Part shown: piece by piece, positions 48,891-60,885 of the stretch
How positions within the stretch are numbered: the first letter of the stretch is position 1
Layout: each line of letters starts with the position of its first letter
Origin: Rhyzopertha dominica
Taxonomy: Eukaryota > Arthropoda > Insecta > Coleoptera > Bostrichidae
DNA: 64,000 nt
Assembly: GCA_025024175.1 (NCBI GenBank)
Contig: QCXZ01000137.1
Coordinates: 8,184,001 to 8,248,000, forward strand
Direction of reading: 5' to 3'
The notes under the pieces: model-generated
Databases searched by the model: none
Seen by the model: the letters and a program-made list of their open reading frames with translations, nothing else
Told to the model about the DNA's origin: nothing
Position numbers and translations under genes: made by a program

Positions 48891-50739
48891 ATATCTAAAG
48901 AAACTAATAAATATTCGTCCGATGTTTGAAGTACAACGCAAATTAATAACCTTATGGAGTTAGTCTAAATGATTTTTCATCGGACCAAATTTACTAAGGT
49001 TTCTAGCTACTTAATAAAGTGCAGAAAAAAGAAAAGGACTGCCTATAGTGCGTATATGGTGGAACAACAAATTATGATCCGCGTCTTGGATAAATAGTTG
49101 TTTTCAAAATATGTTCTAGCTTCATCAATCAATCACTGCAATATCATTATATAACTGCCAGTCTGTTGTTTGCCAAGATAAGTTGTACGTCACAACTTCG
49201 AGCGGGAATTTTGAAATAGTTTAACTTAAATGTGCACTTTCACGAACATTTCCAATAAACTAACACATCTAGCTTGTTTCATATACTAGAAAGAACAGCA
49301 GGAGAATATTCTCTAAGGTCTGATACCCAAAAGCTGTCAATTTTGTGCAAATATATACATGTTGCAACCCTGCCGCGGCGGTTGTGCAACACGCCGATGT
49401 AACTGCGAACCTCCGTACGTTTTTTCCTATTTTTGGGTCCTTCTGAAATATATCGACTGATGCCGGGCAGTTTTTTAATTTATATCGCACACCCGCGGGA
49501 ATTTATGGTATGTTTACTGATGCAATTTCGCTTTCATGGCCTGATCTTGACAGGTCGCCAACATAAGAGAAATTTACCGCCACGCCACTGCGACGTATTA
49601 CCGTAATGGATATTTTTTGTTTTCTCTTTGACAAACCCGAGGAAAAGCAAGGTTTCCGCCGCCGACGACCGCCGTGAACTGCATATTTATATAAATGGGC
49701 GATCAGAAGTAATGATCGAAATAGCCACGAGTGGGTATGTTACACTTACGCGCTGATTAGCAAATAACGGGAGAATTATGCAGACGCCGAGATAAATTCT
49801 CATTCACTCCCGCGTAGAAAAAACTGTTGACATGCCTACTTCGCTAATATATCTGGGTGAAACTTAGTTAAGCATAGGTGGATACGAGGACTGATTTATT
49901 TGTTATTGAAATAAACTGACCCTGACAATCTAAAAAGTGCAGGCTATATTCTAGAGAAATATGGCGCAAGCAAACGGAAAACAAGCAAGTAGGCAATGAA
50001 ATTGTTCTTTAATATCTTCTACTTCTTTAATTTTAATTTAATTTAATCTTAAAAAGATATTAATGCAACATTCAAAAGACAAATTTGAGGAATTTGTCAC
50101 CAATTCTAACAGATCTCTTCATGATGATGTGAAGATGCATATAGCACCGACCAATATACTATCTTCTAAAATGTTTAAAAAAAAACTACGTAACATATCG
50201 CAAGTCCATGACAACTGGTAAATCATTTCATAAGTCATATGCCCGGCCTTGAAAACACAAAGTGCAGTTATCAATTCAAATTTAACTTCGTAACTTCCGT
50301 TATTTATTTCTTTTTAAAAATGTCCCAATCTTTCTTTTGGCCGGACCTGCGTAACATTTGTTGTAAGATGGAATAATTTTGAAAACATCTTAACCTTCTA
50401 AGTGTACTTTATCTTTAGTAGAACGCAAAGCTTTATCTTATAGTTATAAGTAAGTACCATCAGCAACTAAAATATCGCGCTTTATAAGTATCCAGTTTTA
50501 TTTTATCCGATAAACCGTGTACATAAGGGGTACATAATTTTTAATTAATTTGATCGAACAATTTTATTAAAAAGTGACCAGGCATTCCTATTACTGTAAA
50601 TTATTGTTACTGGTGCTAGGGTGATTCCTGCTCTATGATCTTTCACATGAAAGGTGTTGAGCTCTGGAAAATAATAATGTTGTAAGACTATCCCTTTGTC
50701 TGGGAGGGTGGTGATGAGTTATGGCATGTGAAAACCTCT
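48891..50739. other. Spacer; GC-rich island 49,340-49,850
   Basis: No gene is recognised. The island is about 500 bp, clearly GC-richer than its flanks (for example CCGCGGCGG, CCGCCGCCGACGACCGCCG), and has no long open frame. It is one of the best candidates here for a conserved non-coding regulatory element; only comparison with relatives could show this. Confidence 0.3.
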
Positions 50740-51165
50740 CTCGGTATGTTTTGGTAAAGAAGAAGTCACGACGGCACCCGATTTTTTTATGTAAAAATTA
50801 CCGTTCCGAGAGAAATAAACAATGTTCAGACGATTTGCCTATTGCATCACGTCCGAATGGTCTCTAATCTTCACTAATTTTGGATTTGATCATATCAATC
50901 GCCTCAGGTAAGGGCATTTTCGTAAATAAAGGTATCAGGTCCAATCTAACTAGAATACCATTTTATTATGCAGCTCTTTTTATAAAATCAATAAAATCTG
51001 GAAATTTTTTAACGAAACTATAACTTGCTATATAAAGCTTCAAGAAATCGGCATAATATATAGCTAATCTGCAACAAGGTCTGTAAATTTTATATTGACT
51101 ATTGGTTTTAAAGAAAAACCTGAGTTTTATGGATTTTAGACAAACCCGTACAAGGGGCTTTAATC
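50740..51165 (-). pseudogene. Penelope-like element remnant C: reverse transcriptase
   Basis: The minus strand reads KAPCTGLSKIHK (from 51,161; family 'APRLYGLPKIHK'), then RLAIYYADFLKLYIASYSF, VKKFPDFIDFIK, two stops, VRLDLIPLFTKMPLPEAIDM and IKSKI. The last part matches the PLE RT block 'VSFDVVSLFTKIPLPEAL', with the first catalytic Asp kept (codon 50,939-50,941). Weaker similarity continues (GNFYIKKSGAVVTSSLPK, family 'G-AMGSPLSP') to about 50,740. Stops and shifts make it non-functional, and no endonuclease is found downstream. Its part of the protein does not overlap that of remnant B. Confidence 0.75.
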
Positions 51166-52499
51166 ATTTGAAAGATTTAAAATTTTGATAAGGTCCAATT
51201 AGTAATTTAATACATTTATGAGGTAAATTTTTGTACTGTTGTATTACAACATTGTTTTGCCATACTAGAACTATATTAATGTTGGAATAAAACGAAGAGA
51301 ACCACTATCAACAATGTTGAAAAATATAGTACTACACAAATCGTTAGGAATAACCAACTGAAAAGAAGAAAGTATTTTGTATTCTTACTGAAAAGACAAA
51401 AATAATAAGAGCAAGAAAGAGGAAAACAGAAGAAAGATGGCGAGGAGAAATATTTGTCAATAAGAACTAAAATCAGCATACACAGAATAATGACTCCTAC
51501 CTTTTGTATGGCATTCATAAAGAATCTTTAACAAGAGAACTTTGGTTATCAATATTATGTGTTGAACAACTTGTTAAATGTTGAATAAAAGAAAATTATT
51601 TTTACGTAAAGGCAGCTGCCACGCAGCATTACATTCATATGAAGAGGTAGAGAGATATATATCTCCACCAATTTTCTATATTTCTCAGCAACAACAGGAT
51701 AAAAGTAAAACTGCTAGTCGTTGTTTTGAAGATTTTTCACTGCAAACATTTTTATTGTCATTGCACGGAAGTGGATGACTGTAGTCGTATTTTTACAGCA
51801 CTTTACCCGTTGCAATTTTAGCTTAAAGGTGCAAATTTTGTTTTCAAAGACTTTTGTTGGATTATATATTGGGGAAAGTTTGTTTTAAGTTTCCCAAAAT
51901 CAACGATACTTCATATACTTCTACCACTGTAGAGAGATGACCACTATTTGGTACACAGAAATACGAAAAGTGTGGGTTCTAGTATTATCACACACAAAAC
52001 TAGGTCTTTTCTTTACTTGACAGATTGCACTGGCTTAAAGCAAAAAGGGTTTGTTCTTTTCATGCTATAAAGATACGTGCAAAAAATCACCCACTTGATT
52101 TTCCGCGATTAAAATGTGGGATCGAATAGCCGTTATAGATTGACGTCACATACATAATAAGTAACCGATTGTGTAACATCCCATCACCAGCATTCAGGTA
52201 GTATTACCAACTACGTGCTCCACGGCACACACCTACGCATAGCTCTAATTAAAGCTAATCCGCGTTGCCTAAGTCCAGACCAAGTCTTGGAAGCGTATAG
52301 CGTTCACCAAACTTGTAATCCTTGCAGCCACACTTGTGCAGCTTTAGTTTAATCGAATTAATGGTTGCTAATTTAGTTCCATGCAGTCCTGTTATCCTCT
52401 TAGGTAAATGGCCTAAACCTGACACATTTGACAAGCACAACATGTAGTTGCGGCTTTATCATAAGCGTGTAATGAGGGTGGGGCAGGAAAATAAGCGAT
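51166..52499. other. AT-rich spacer, no recognised gene
   Basis: The minus frame 51,276-51,518 (80 codons) is hydrophobic from A-rich plus-strand sequence and is probably chance. Confidence 0.4.
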
Positions 52500-52735
52500 A
52501 ATCGGTTTGTGTGTGTCCCGGTGTTTGCCGAGCTGTGGGAAATGTGATTAAGTGTTGCGACGTCGGATTAGGGAAGTGTCTTTTTAGACGCGAACAATGG
52601 GAAATGTTTCGAGATTCTGCTATCATCGTTGGATCTGGGAGGTTGTTATACAATCGTGCAGATAAACAAACAGTTCGTAAACATTCCACACGCAATGCTG
52701 TGTTACTTATTCTAAATTGGTAAGGTATAAACAAA
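52500..52735 (-). pseudogene. Probable LINE ORF2 C-terminal fragment
   Basis: A 91-codon minus frame contains LRVECLRTVCLSARLYNNLP followed by SRNISHCSRLKRHF. This resembles the tail of CR1/L2/Jockey-type ORF2 proteins, where an 'RT--S-RLYN-LP' block is followed by a Phe/Arg/Lys-rich 'F---LK-HF'. No RT motif is found upstream, as expected for a short truncated copy. The match is to motif style only. Confidence 0.4.
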
Positions 52736-53198
52736 TTTCTACGAACACTTAAAGCAGCCAGCAGTTCTATTTGCTCCTTGCATCTGCTATCTCTTCCTCA
52801 CTTTCAAAAAGGAAACTCTTTGCATGTTTTGTACAGCATTGTAAGGCATCACCCTCTGCTCATTTTATTATGGGAATAGTTTTTTTATCAAGCAATCTGT
52901 AGACACAACAAATACCGATACATAGTATAATGTAAGACGTCCCGTCGCTATGGTAATGAAAAAATATACGACGGGGTAACTGAATGTGAATACACTTTAG
53001 ACAGCGGTTCTGTGTCTCTAAACATTTCAAAGAAAATTCTTCTTCTTGTTTTCTGTAGCTTCCATAACTTCTTGTCAGGAGAAGCTTATCTAGTCCTTTT
53101 TCTAAATGTTTTCGCGAAATTTTGTCAACAATTATAAATAATACATTAATATGTGATTTTGAGGATACACCTGACTAACTTGATGAAAAATATTTTTG

Positions 53199-53266
53199 AT
53201 CTCAACGGGACTTGAACCCGGATTCCTGGTTTACGTTTACGCGCTAAACGCTGCGCCATGACAGAT
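53199..53266 (-). ncRNA. tRNA-derived sequence (SINE head or tRNA pseudogene)
   Basis: On the minus strand an A box TGGCGCAGCGTTTAGCGC (rc 53,241-53,258), with D stem GCGC/GCGC, precedes a B box GGTTCAAGTCC (rc 53,208-53,218) inside a CGGG/CCCG T stem. Spacing is that of a tRNA. The acceptor arms pair at only about 4 of 7 positions and no anticodon stem is convincing, so this is not a working tRNA. A SINE with an AT-rich tail running towards 53,050 is likely; no second copy is seen in the window. Confidence 0.6.
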
Positions 53267-55702
53267 ACTAGTAGAAATTCACGGTGAGAGCATATAATAC
53301 TGAACACATTAGGAGGCTATGTATACTGCCATCTAATGTCATTTCTTGATTACCGTTTTGAAATAATCCTCTTTCAATTATGCACTATTTTAGGAGAGGT
53401 TTCAATGTGCGCTCACCTTTGGATGGCCTCTGGTTATCTCGAATTGAATACTTGGTTCTTTTAAATGTATTAATGCAATACTTGACCATATCGTCCTAAT
53501 CTTTAATTCTTCTCGTTTATATAAAAAATTAGCTTTTTCTCAAACATGCCGTTTTCGAAAATTCATTTTTTGACGTGAAACTTTTTAATAGCAGAAAGGA
53601 AATCCCAGAAAACTCAAAATTTATTGCTGGGGAAATAAAATTCTGATACTGAAGTCCAACAAAATTACAAAATTAAATACCTGAAAACAAGTGTAGTCAT
53701 AAAGGCAAAAATATATAGTGACCGACATGCATTTATGACAAAGGATAAAAATTGTATGATTGGCTAAAGACTACCTTCCTATTTTAAAAGCAACACAAGA
53801 TGATGTTAGGACACCCATGATTATTCAGAAAACCGTAAGAAATTAGTTGTATAATTTATAAAATTAACTTCTGTCTTACTCTTTCAAGTATGACCACAAT
53901 GACAGACCAAGAGCATACAACAACAAGAAAAACAAAATAGTTGCATGATCTGTTCTCACTGGATTAGTCAGATTATAATTTAATTACTGTAACTTCCAGA
54001 AAAAGCGAACTTTTTCGTTGTTGCGGTTAGTCCGTTGCCGTGCTGCTTATTGCAGGTAATATTTCAGTTACGTTTCAGAAAAAGAGGTGGCTAAGGTTAA
54101 TAAATATTTCTACATGTAAACCACAAAAGGTACAAGACCATACAAAACCATATTAAGAAACACAGACGCTTGAGCGTAATTGCACCTGCTCGTTTTTTTA
54201 AGATACTTTTGTAACTTAAGTATACAATTCTAACATGAACAGTGTTCTTATATCAAAAGCAAGAAAAGGTTAGAAGTTTTTCTCTTTCCAAAAATGCAGA
54301 AAATAAGTGTAAATACTATAAAAGCTTACAATATCTCTATTGATAATGTAGTGAAATACTGAATAGAATTACAATCGGTCTCATTTTGAAGGCAACACAT
54401 TATGCCAGAATTTTAACTTTACAAAAAACAAAATGTTCATGATCTTGTCCTAAATATTAATTTGGTGATTTCAATTATTATTCAGTGTTACATACTTACA
54501 ATTTACGTCGGAAGCAGTATAAGTTGCAAAAAGAGGCTTACCTGAAAACAAAAAAATTATATAAATATAGGGAACACAAATCGTGTCAACATAATTATCA
54601 AGATTGAATTATTTAATGATTTAACAATCACTTGGATATGCGCTGTCGAACTATTTTCTTTGCAATCCATTTTAGCGCTATTGAAGGCCACGGAGGGAAT
54701 TTGATTCCACGGCCACCTTTTGTTCCAACCTCTTATCTTATAATAACACCACCACCAATTAATATGACCGTTATCGCAAAAGTAACAACTTCGCCCACCA
54801 TTACCCAGAAGGGGCTTTTGTATTAACCAGCATTTCACGTATTTACACAGCGTTATCGGCCGGGATAAAGCCAATAACAAATTTCCAGTGCATTGACTCC
54901 CAGATAAAGGTATTATTGTTTGAAAGACGAAGCGATCGGGTTAATTTTTCGCTCGGATACGCCTGCCCGCATGCAAGGATCTCTAGCAGCGAAGAACTAT
55001 GAATATGTAAAATAGATTCTGTTGCCGGAGTCGAAGCGGCAATCCCGTGTTTATTATGAACATGTGGCAGGGATAGAACACGGATTCGGGAGGGATTACC
55101 AGATTTTTACCCTCGGGCATGGCTTTTACCGGCGAGCGTATTATTTATGCCCTGAAAAATGTGGCTTTTCATCAAATTTTAATGGAATCTGGAGGGTGGT
55201 TTGGTAGAAAAAACTGCAGCGGGGGCTTTGAACGAGTCTTCAAAGCCCATCCTATGTCAAGGTACTGGATACAAGGCGCGTGGCTTCATGAATTGTAGAA
55301 TTTCCTGGTGTTGGTATCTCGCGTAAAGAGAACAAAATTGCATGGAGTTGAGCCGCCTAAACAGCAAATCTTTTCCCCCTTAACATTTCTTCTTACTACA
55401 TTAGTATTCAAGATTCCCATATTAATCATCTCAAAAATAAACTTATCCTGTATATGCGAGCACTCACGCAGTAATGAACGATTCTTATTGGTCAGCTTCG
55501 AACAACAGTAAGGATTGCCAATCGATCGCCCGATGGACGTTACGTTAAACTTTATGTGAATATACAAAATTTGAAAGTTTGATTTATGCGTCACGGAATA
55601 TTCTAAGTTCACCTCTAGAAAATGAATTGCACGTATGTGCGCCCAATACAAAACGTTTAGCCCGTTTGTTTAATAAACTATACCTACAGAATAAAATGCA
55701 TG
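53267..55702. other. Spacer; GC-richer island about 54,620-55,220
   Basis: No gene is recognised. In the island, plus and minus frames (64 and 107 codons) are open without motifs, and a TTTATGCC core and AGATAAAG sites occur. The minus frame 55,286-55,651 (121 codons) is unrecognised. Confidence 0.3.
54536..54562 (-). promoter_or_regulatory. Candidate recursive splice site
   Basis: On the minus strand AATTTTTTTGTTTTCAG runs into GTAAGC (junction 54541/54542), the clearest of three such sites. Confidence 0.3.
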
Positions 55703-55808
55703 TCTATGCTGTGCTGTCTACACCTCAACCAACTGAAGACAGATCTATTTCGCTGTTATTACAGTTCATCGGTGCAGTTTAGGTCTAGTGTAGACAGCAC
55801 GGCATAGA
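55703..55808 (+). ncRNA. Long hairpin resembling a microRNA precursor
   Basis: TCTATGCTGTGCTGTCTACAC (55,703-55,723) pairs with 55,788-55,808 over 21 positions. The only non-Watson-Crick pair is T-G, which is a stable G-U pair in plus-strand RNA. Further pairs (ACC-AA-CTG with CAG-TT-GGT) can form inwards. The 64-nt gap is long for an animal pre-miRNA. A small inverted-repeat element is an alternative. I do not recognise a known miRNA. Confidence 0.4.
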
Positions 55809-58800
55809 ACTGGTTTTGCTTATATACCAAAGCAATGGTATGATGTAAGTACCCGTTAAGGCAGCTAGATGGCTTTGTCATCATGCCAGTGTAATGCTGG
55901 CAGATAGCAATGCCATCCTAAATTCTTACTTATACTTACAGAATGTTCAAGAAGTCAGTGCATATTATTAACAATAAGTAATGTCAATGAGTGTTTATAT
56001 AGGATTGAATCTGGATAACGATGTCATTTTAATGTATATTGCACGTATAAAACATTTATTCGATACATTTTTTTTTAGAGTGGGCGTTTTTGTACAGGGG
56101 GTTGCCTCTTGGTGAACTATCAAAAGTGTTGTTAGCTTTGAACGCACTTGGGTTTCGAATTAAGATTATATCCCGTGTGGACACAACGCGTCAGCGTCTA
56201 ACCCACGACTCCTTCAAGGCAATGTTAATGCGCGACTGCCACTCTCCCTCTCTTCCCGTCAGCCAGCGGGTATGGGATGGCGGGTAAGGGGCGATAAAGG
56301 AGAGGGAGGTATTGAATTTAACGGGGCAGTGCTACTGGCAAAATAAAGGGGAACATGTAAACTTAGGCCAAACTTTACCATGCCGCTATATAATTTTTTC
56401 AAGAATATTTTAGTAGCCTTGAGAATCAAAGTGACAAATAGTCACATGTAATCACAAGTAACATACTATCTAGCGTTGAGAATCAGGTTGATTGTAATAA
56501 TAAAACTTCATTTGATGAACTGATCACTCTTAAAGTGAGTTTTCAAGGCGCCTTAAACGTGTCACTGCCACGAGGCTTAATTTTACCAGAGCCAACCTAG
56601 TGGTTAACCAGCTGCGGGAAAAAGAAAAGAACAAATTAGAAGAGGAAAAAGAATGTCGGCCTAACCATGGAAGGCAACGTCACAAACGCTAAAACCCATG
56701 GCAGTCGTCAGTCACTAAATAAATAAAGGCATGATGGTATATTCCTAAATATCCTATTAGCGATTTTGTCTTTACACAACGGCTTTAAGTACTGTTCCGC
56801 AAAAGGTAACTTATAGGCAATCCATACTGTCGTTCGGAGCTGAACAATTAGAATCGTTCATTACTGCAGAAGTTCTCGCATCAATTACTCTTACGTTTTG
56901 TTTAAATGCGCCCCGTCTCTATCATATGTGGCATATAACACTGTTTCCAGGGCGATCTCATTTGAAAACAACCACGCAGATCCATATTTCATTGACAGAA
57001 TGCGGAAAGTTGAGCCAGTACAATTCCCATGTCCATCTGACATCCATCCGTGCAATCCAAACGTATCTAAATGCAAATGGCATCAGAACCATCACCAGAC
57101 AGCCGCTCCCATTCATAAATTTCAAGCGATATAATTAAAAACTAGTTTATCCACGGCTTACGTTCAAACAGGCGATAAATATGCCATGCCGGATAGCCGG
57201 ACGTCTTGCAGAGAAGCGATAATAATCGGTTCAGAAGCACGAGCGTATACCGGCCAATTCTAATAATAAAATTCAATCTGGGCATTCGCGGGAATTATGG
57301 CTGCATTATCGACAAATCTGCTTTTTATGGCGGCTGGCGATGGGAGACAGTGGTAATAAAGACCTAGGATCGATGCTAGAATGGTCGCGCAACAGTGTTG
57401 CATACTGCAAGCACGACACTTTAATGTTTAATATAACTCCTCGTATTTTAGAGGAAACGTAACGTCAGGGAAATAGACATGTTACGTTGAACGAGCTCGT
57501 TTTTAAATTCAAAGAGAAAAGATGTGAGTCTAATTGAGTTCACTGGAAAAAAAGCAGCATTCAATGAATGGGGGGTTTCCTGTTTACTACTACGCAATTT
57601 AAGATTTAGGCACATCAGAAGAAAACTGAGACGGAGCAAGAAATGGTATGGGTGACACAAAGCCATCCATATCCATCAACATCCAACCCGTTTCTAGCGG
57701 GGACCATTACCTATCGGTGGGTAGCCCGCCTTGTATTAGATATTTGGAACTATAAGCCTGCAGATGAGGTTTAATAAGCCGTAACAGCTGCCCACGGTTG
57801 TTCTGTTGCAGGCAGCACAGTACAGGCATATTTGTCAAAAAATTAGGTAGATATTACCGCTGCGTTATGCTTCTTAAAAAGGGATGTATCCATGACTGCT
57901 AACGTTTAATTTTGTAAAATTTTTGTGGTTTTACCTTATGTATGGTTTTTCGTTTCCCTAGGAACATGACCAAATAAGGCGTCAGTTTTCTAAGCAACAG
58001 TTATATATGTATTTAAGGATTCCTGTGAGGCAATTAAGATGAAGTACATAAATCTGGATAAAATTGAAGACAATTAATTTACATCAATAACCAACAACAC
58101 TAATATCTAATCAGGTATTATTAATTATCTGACTTCAAGTACCTGTATGACAGGTACGACAATTTTTAATGGCCATGCCAAATTGCCACATTTAGCCAGC
58201 TGGTCCGTTTTGACTTGATTATGCAATTAAATTGTATGTATGCGTACATACAGATATTTAAAATATAAAAATATAAAACGATATGTGGTACCTCAGCAAG
58301 CGATGCTAACGAAGCCACATGCAAATTAACGCGTTTCCCCGCATGTAATTTTACCGGACATGTAACAAGTTCGAGCAACACTGGAATTACGTATTATGCC
58401 ATTTGGCGCCGAGTAGACACTAGGAATGTGTCACCTTGGCGTAAACACAGCACAGATAATGGAAATACGCGATCAGCACTTGCTAAATTTGTTGTTCGGT
58501 ATTGTTCGTGCCATAAACTGTGCATTTAGCCTTGTTATTTTACACTTACTCTATTTATAAAACACGTATTCAGCATTTACCCGACTGCATCTCATTATAC
58601 TGCAGCATTTCCTGTGTTCCCACGTCAGTTGATCTAGAAATCAACGTAAATATCGTATTCGCGTTATTAAGCAGCACGAACGGAGTATTTAAGAGAATCA
58701 TGCTCGCCTCTAAATTAATTAACAGGTGTGCGCGTTCTAGATGAATCACTGTATGATTCCGGCAGTAAAACAGATTTGTTAGTAAAACAAATTTTACCGT

Positions 58801-60214
58801 TCGAATAAAGCAACANGTATTTTTCCTNAGCGTTGACGATCACACTTAAATTTAGGCTTGCTTTAATGCAGCTCGAAAATAATCAAATAAATAACGTTAC
58901 CTCCCACATCGAATCCAAACTGATTGATAACCTGTAATGTGTTACTGTTTAGTGACGTCATCGGTTCCCGGCCCACTAGATGAGCATCCAGCTTGGATTT
59001 AAAAGAAGCTGTTTCAACAAGTTTTAAGTTATTTCGAAAGGATGATAAATAGTTCCTTTAACAAGGTGGGGCTTGCTTAACAAACGTTATCTGTACACTT
59101 TCTAGACACGAAATTCTGTGACTCAATTGTTTTTCAGCTAAGATAAAGGAGTTTTTCAGGATTTATCACTCTTTTCGCGATTGCATGTTGCAACTGTAGC
59201 CTCTTTTTATTTTGGTCGTTTGTAAAAAATATCGCACGATAAAGATCATAATTGCATGATTTATTGCCAACAAAACATAATTAAAACACGCCCAATCAAT
59301 TATACAGCTTTGTATTTACCTCCACATCGCCAGAGGTTATCACTTCTGATAAGTGGTCCACGCTAAACGCGATAATGCGTCTAGATAGCGGGTTAGTCAT
59401 CACCAAAATTCACTGCAAAAAAAATTGCGAACCTTGCGTGAGCCTCCTGCTTGCGAATGGAACACTTCACACTCTCGACGCGGCCTAAATTCAGTACGCG
59501 AACGATGTACATGCTAATTCGGCGCATTCGTTTATAATAAAGGCTAATTTTATCAGCGCGTTAACGCACTCGGCTAATTTGACTGCAGTCGATCTTTTAA
59601 ATACAGTCGGATGTTAAAAATATGGGTGGGGTCGTCGACAGCCAAAATCAGAGTTGGAAGGTGGACAAAAAAGTTACCCAGCTAGTTCCTATAATCCGCT
59701 ATCGTAAAAATTACTTTCACGGTAACGACAATTAGCTAAATTACACCTACCTACGTCAGAATATCAAATTTCTTCTTATATTAAATTACTTAGAAGTGGT
59801 CGTCAAAGAATTTTGAACCACGCTAGGAAACAACGACTAATTGAAGCTGCTATAATAAAGTTCTCCAGCTTTCCACAGAAAAAATTAGCTCCAAGATTAG
59901 TTGTTTCAAAGTTGACTCTGTTTAAGAACAATTCTACGAAATGATGTGGTTTTGAAAAAGAAGGAAAGCAACTTGGCCCAATTCGAAGGATGTGCGCTGA
60001 CACATGGATAATAAGAAATATTTCACTTTATCCCATTCAAAAATGAAAGAAAACTGTCAAGTTTAGTAATAAGTCCAAGTTTGGGGGCAAAATGTTAGTA
60101 TAATGTGCCATTTTTGAAGCTGGGTTTATCTTGCATCCTTATCAGCAGAACTTTATATCCAAAGACGTCTAAACTGCTCCTAATTTTTAATACCTATCAT
60201 GCTGTAATAATAGA
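55809..60214. other. Spacer; GC-richer islands 56,880-57,420 and 59,310-59,640
   Basis: No gene is recognised. A plus frame is open for about 126 codons (56,757-57,138), but other frames on both strands are open over the same stretch and no motif is seen. TTTTATGGCGGC at about 57,319 is a Caudal/Abd-B-like core in a GC-rich setting. Two N bases lie near 58,816-58,828. Confidence 0.3.
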
Positions 60215-60885
60215 GAGGGTGCGTTCCAAAAGTAATGCATTTGAATTTCCCGCGCCGCTCCTATTGGTCAGAGTGGGATCAGACCACTTGGAGTAGATGG
60301 GGCGACCCTTAGCTATGGCGCGAAAACATTTACGCAAGCAACGTTACGCGATTAAGTTTTGTGCTAAACTAAAAACAAATCTTCTTCCAAAATGATTCGT
60401 GAAAGTGAACCTGATTATTTGGTCAAATGGAGCAAATCAATAGTTAAAACAATGCTCATTATCTTTTCGACAGCAAAGGTGTTGTCCATAAGGAGTTTGT
60501 GCCTAAAGGACAGACAGCTAACGCTGCCTACTATGTGGATATGCTGGAAAGACTCCGAAAAAGGGGCGTCAGGACGCGAAAAGACATCTCTGCAAGGTGC
60601 CAAGGCTGTCTGCCCCCTTATAGTCCTGACCTTGCCCCAGCCGACTTCTTTTTGTTTCCTAGAATTAAAGTAGCCCTGAAAGAAACCCCTTTTGCGTCCA
60701 TAGAAGAAATCCGATCGGCCATTACGAAGGCCTTGCAAAAGATCACCGATGACGCCTTCCAGGGCAAATACCGGTCATGGCAGAGACCCAAGGACAGTAT
60801 TTTGCAAATTTTTAAGTGTTTGTGCAAATCTTTTTAATAAATTACTTTGGAAAAAGCAAATGCATTACTTTCGGAACGCAACCTG
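60215..60885 (+). mobile_element. Internally deleted mariner element with both terminal inverted repeats
   Basis: The left end GAGGGTGCGTTCC-AAAAGTAATGCATTTG is mirrored at the right end (complement of CAGGTTGCGTTCC-GAAAGTAATGCATTTG). TA flanks the right end; at the left TA is 2 bp further out. At 671 bp it is half the usual 1.3 kb. Inside are N-terminal LRKQRYAIKFCAKLK, then (after a 1-base frameshift) SKGVVHKEF-type sequence, GQTANAAYYVDMLERLRKRG, and PPYSPDLAPADFFLFP with the third catalytic Asp (codon 60,643-60,645), continuing to the C-terminus at 60,837. The segment with the second Asp (HDNAPxH) is deleted and most of the DNA-binding domain is gone. Confidence 0.85.

Noticed and set aside
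54632..54826. Minus-strand reading with a hydrophobic segment (EVVTFAITVILIGGGVIIR) that looked like a membrane-protein exon
   Set aside because: It is broken by an in-frame stop, has a stop just upstream and no plausible splice acceptor.
55286..55651. 121-codon minus frame examined as a possible retroelement ORF
   Set aside because: No RT, integrase, endonuclease or gag motif found in any frame.
56757..57138. About 126-codon plus-strand open stretch
   Set aside because: Two other frames, one on the opposite strand, are open over the same bases and the product resembles nothing known.
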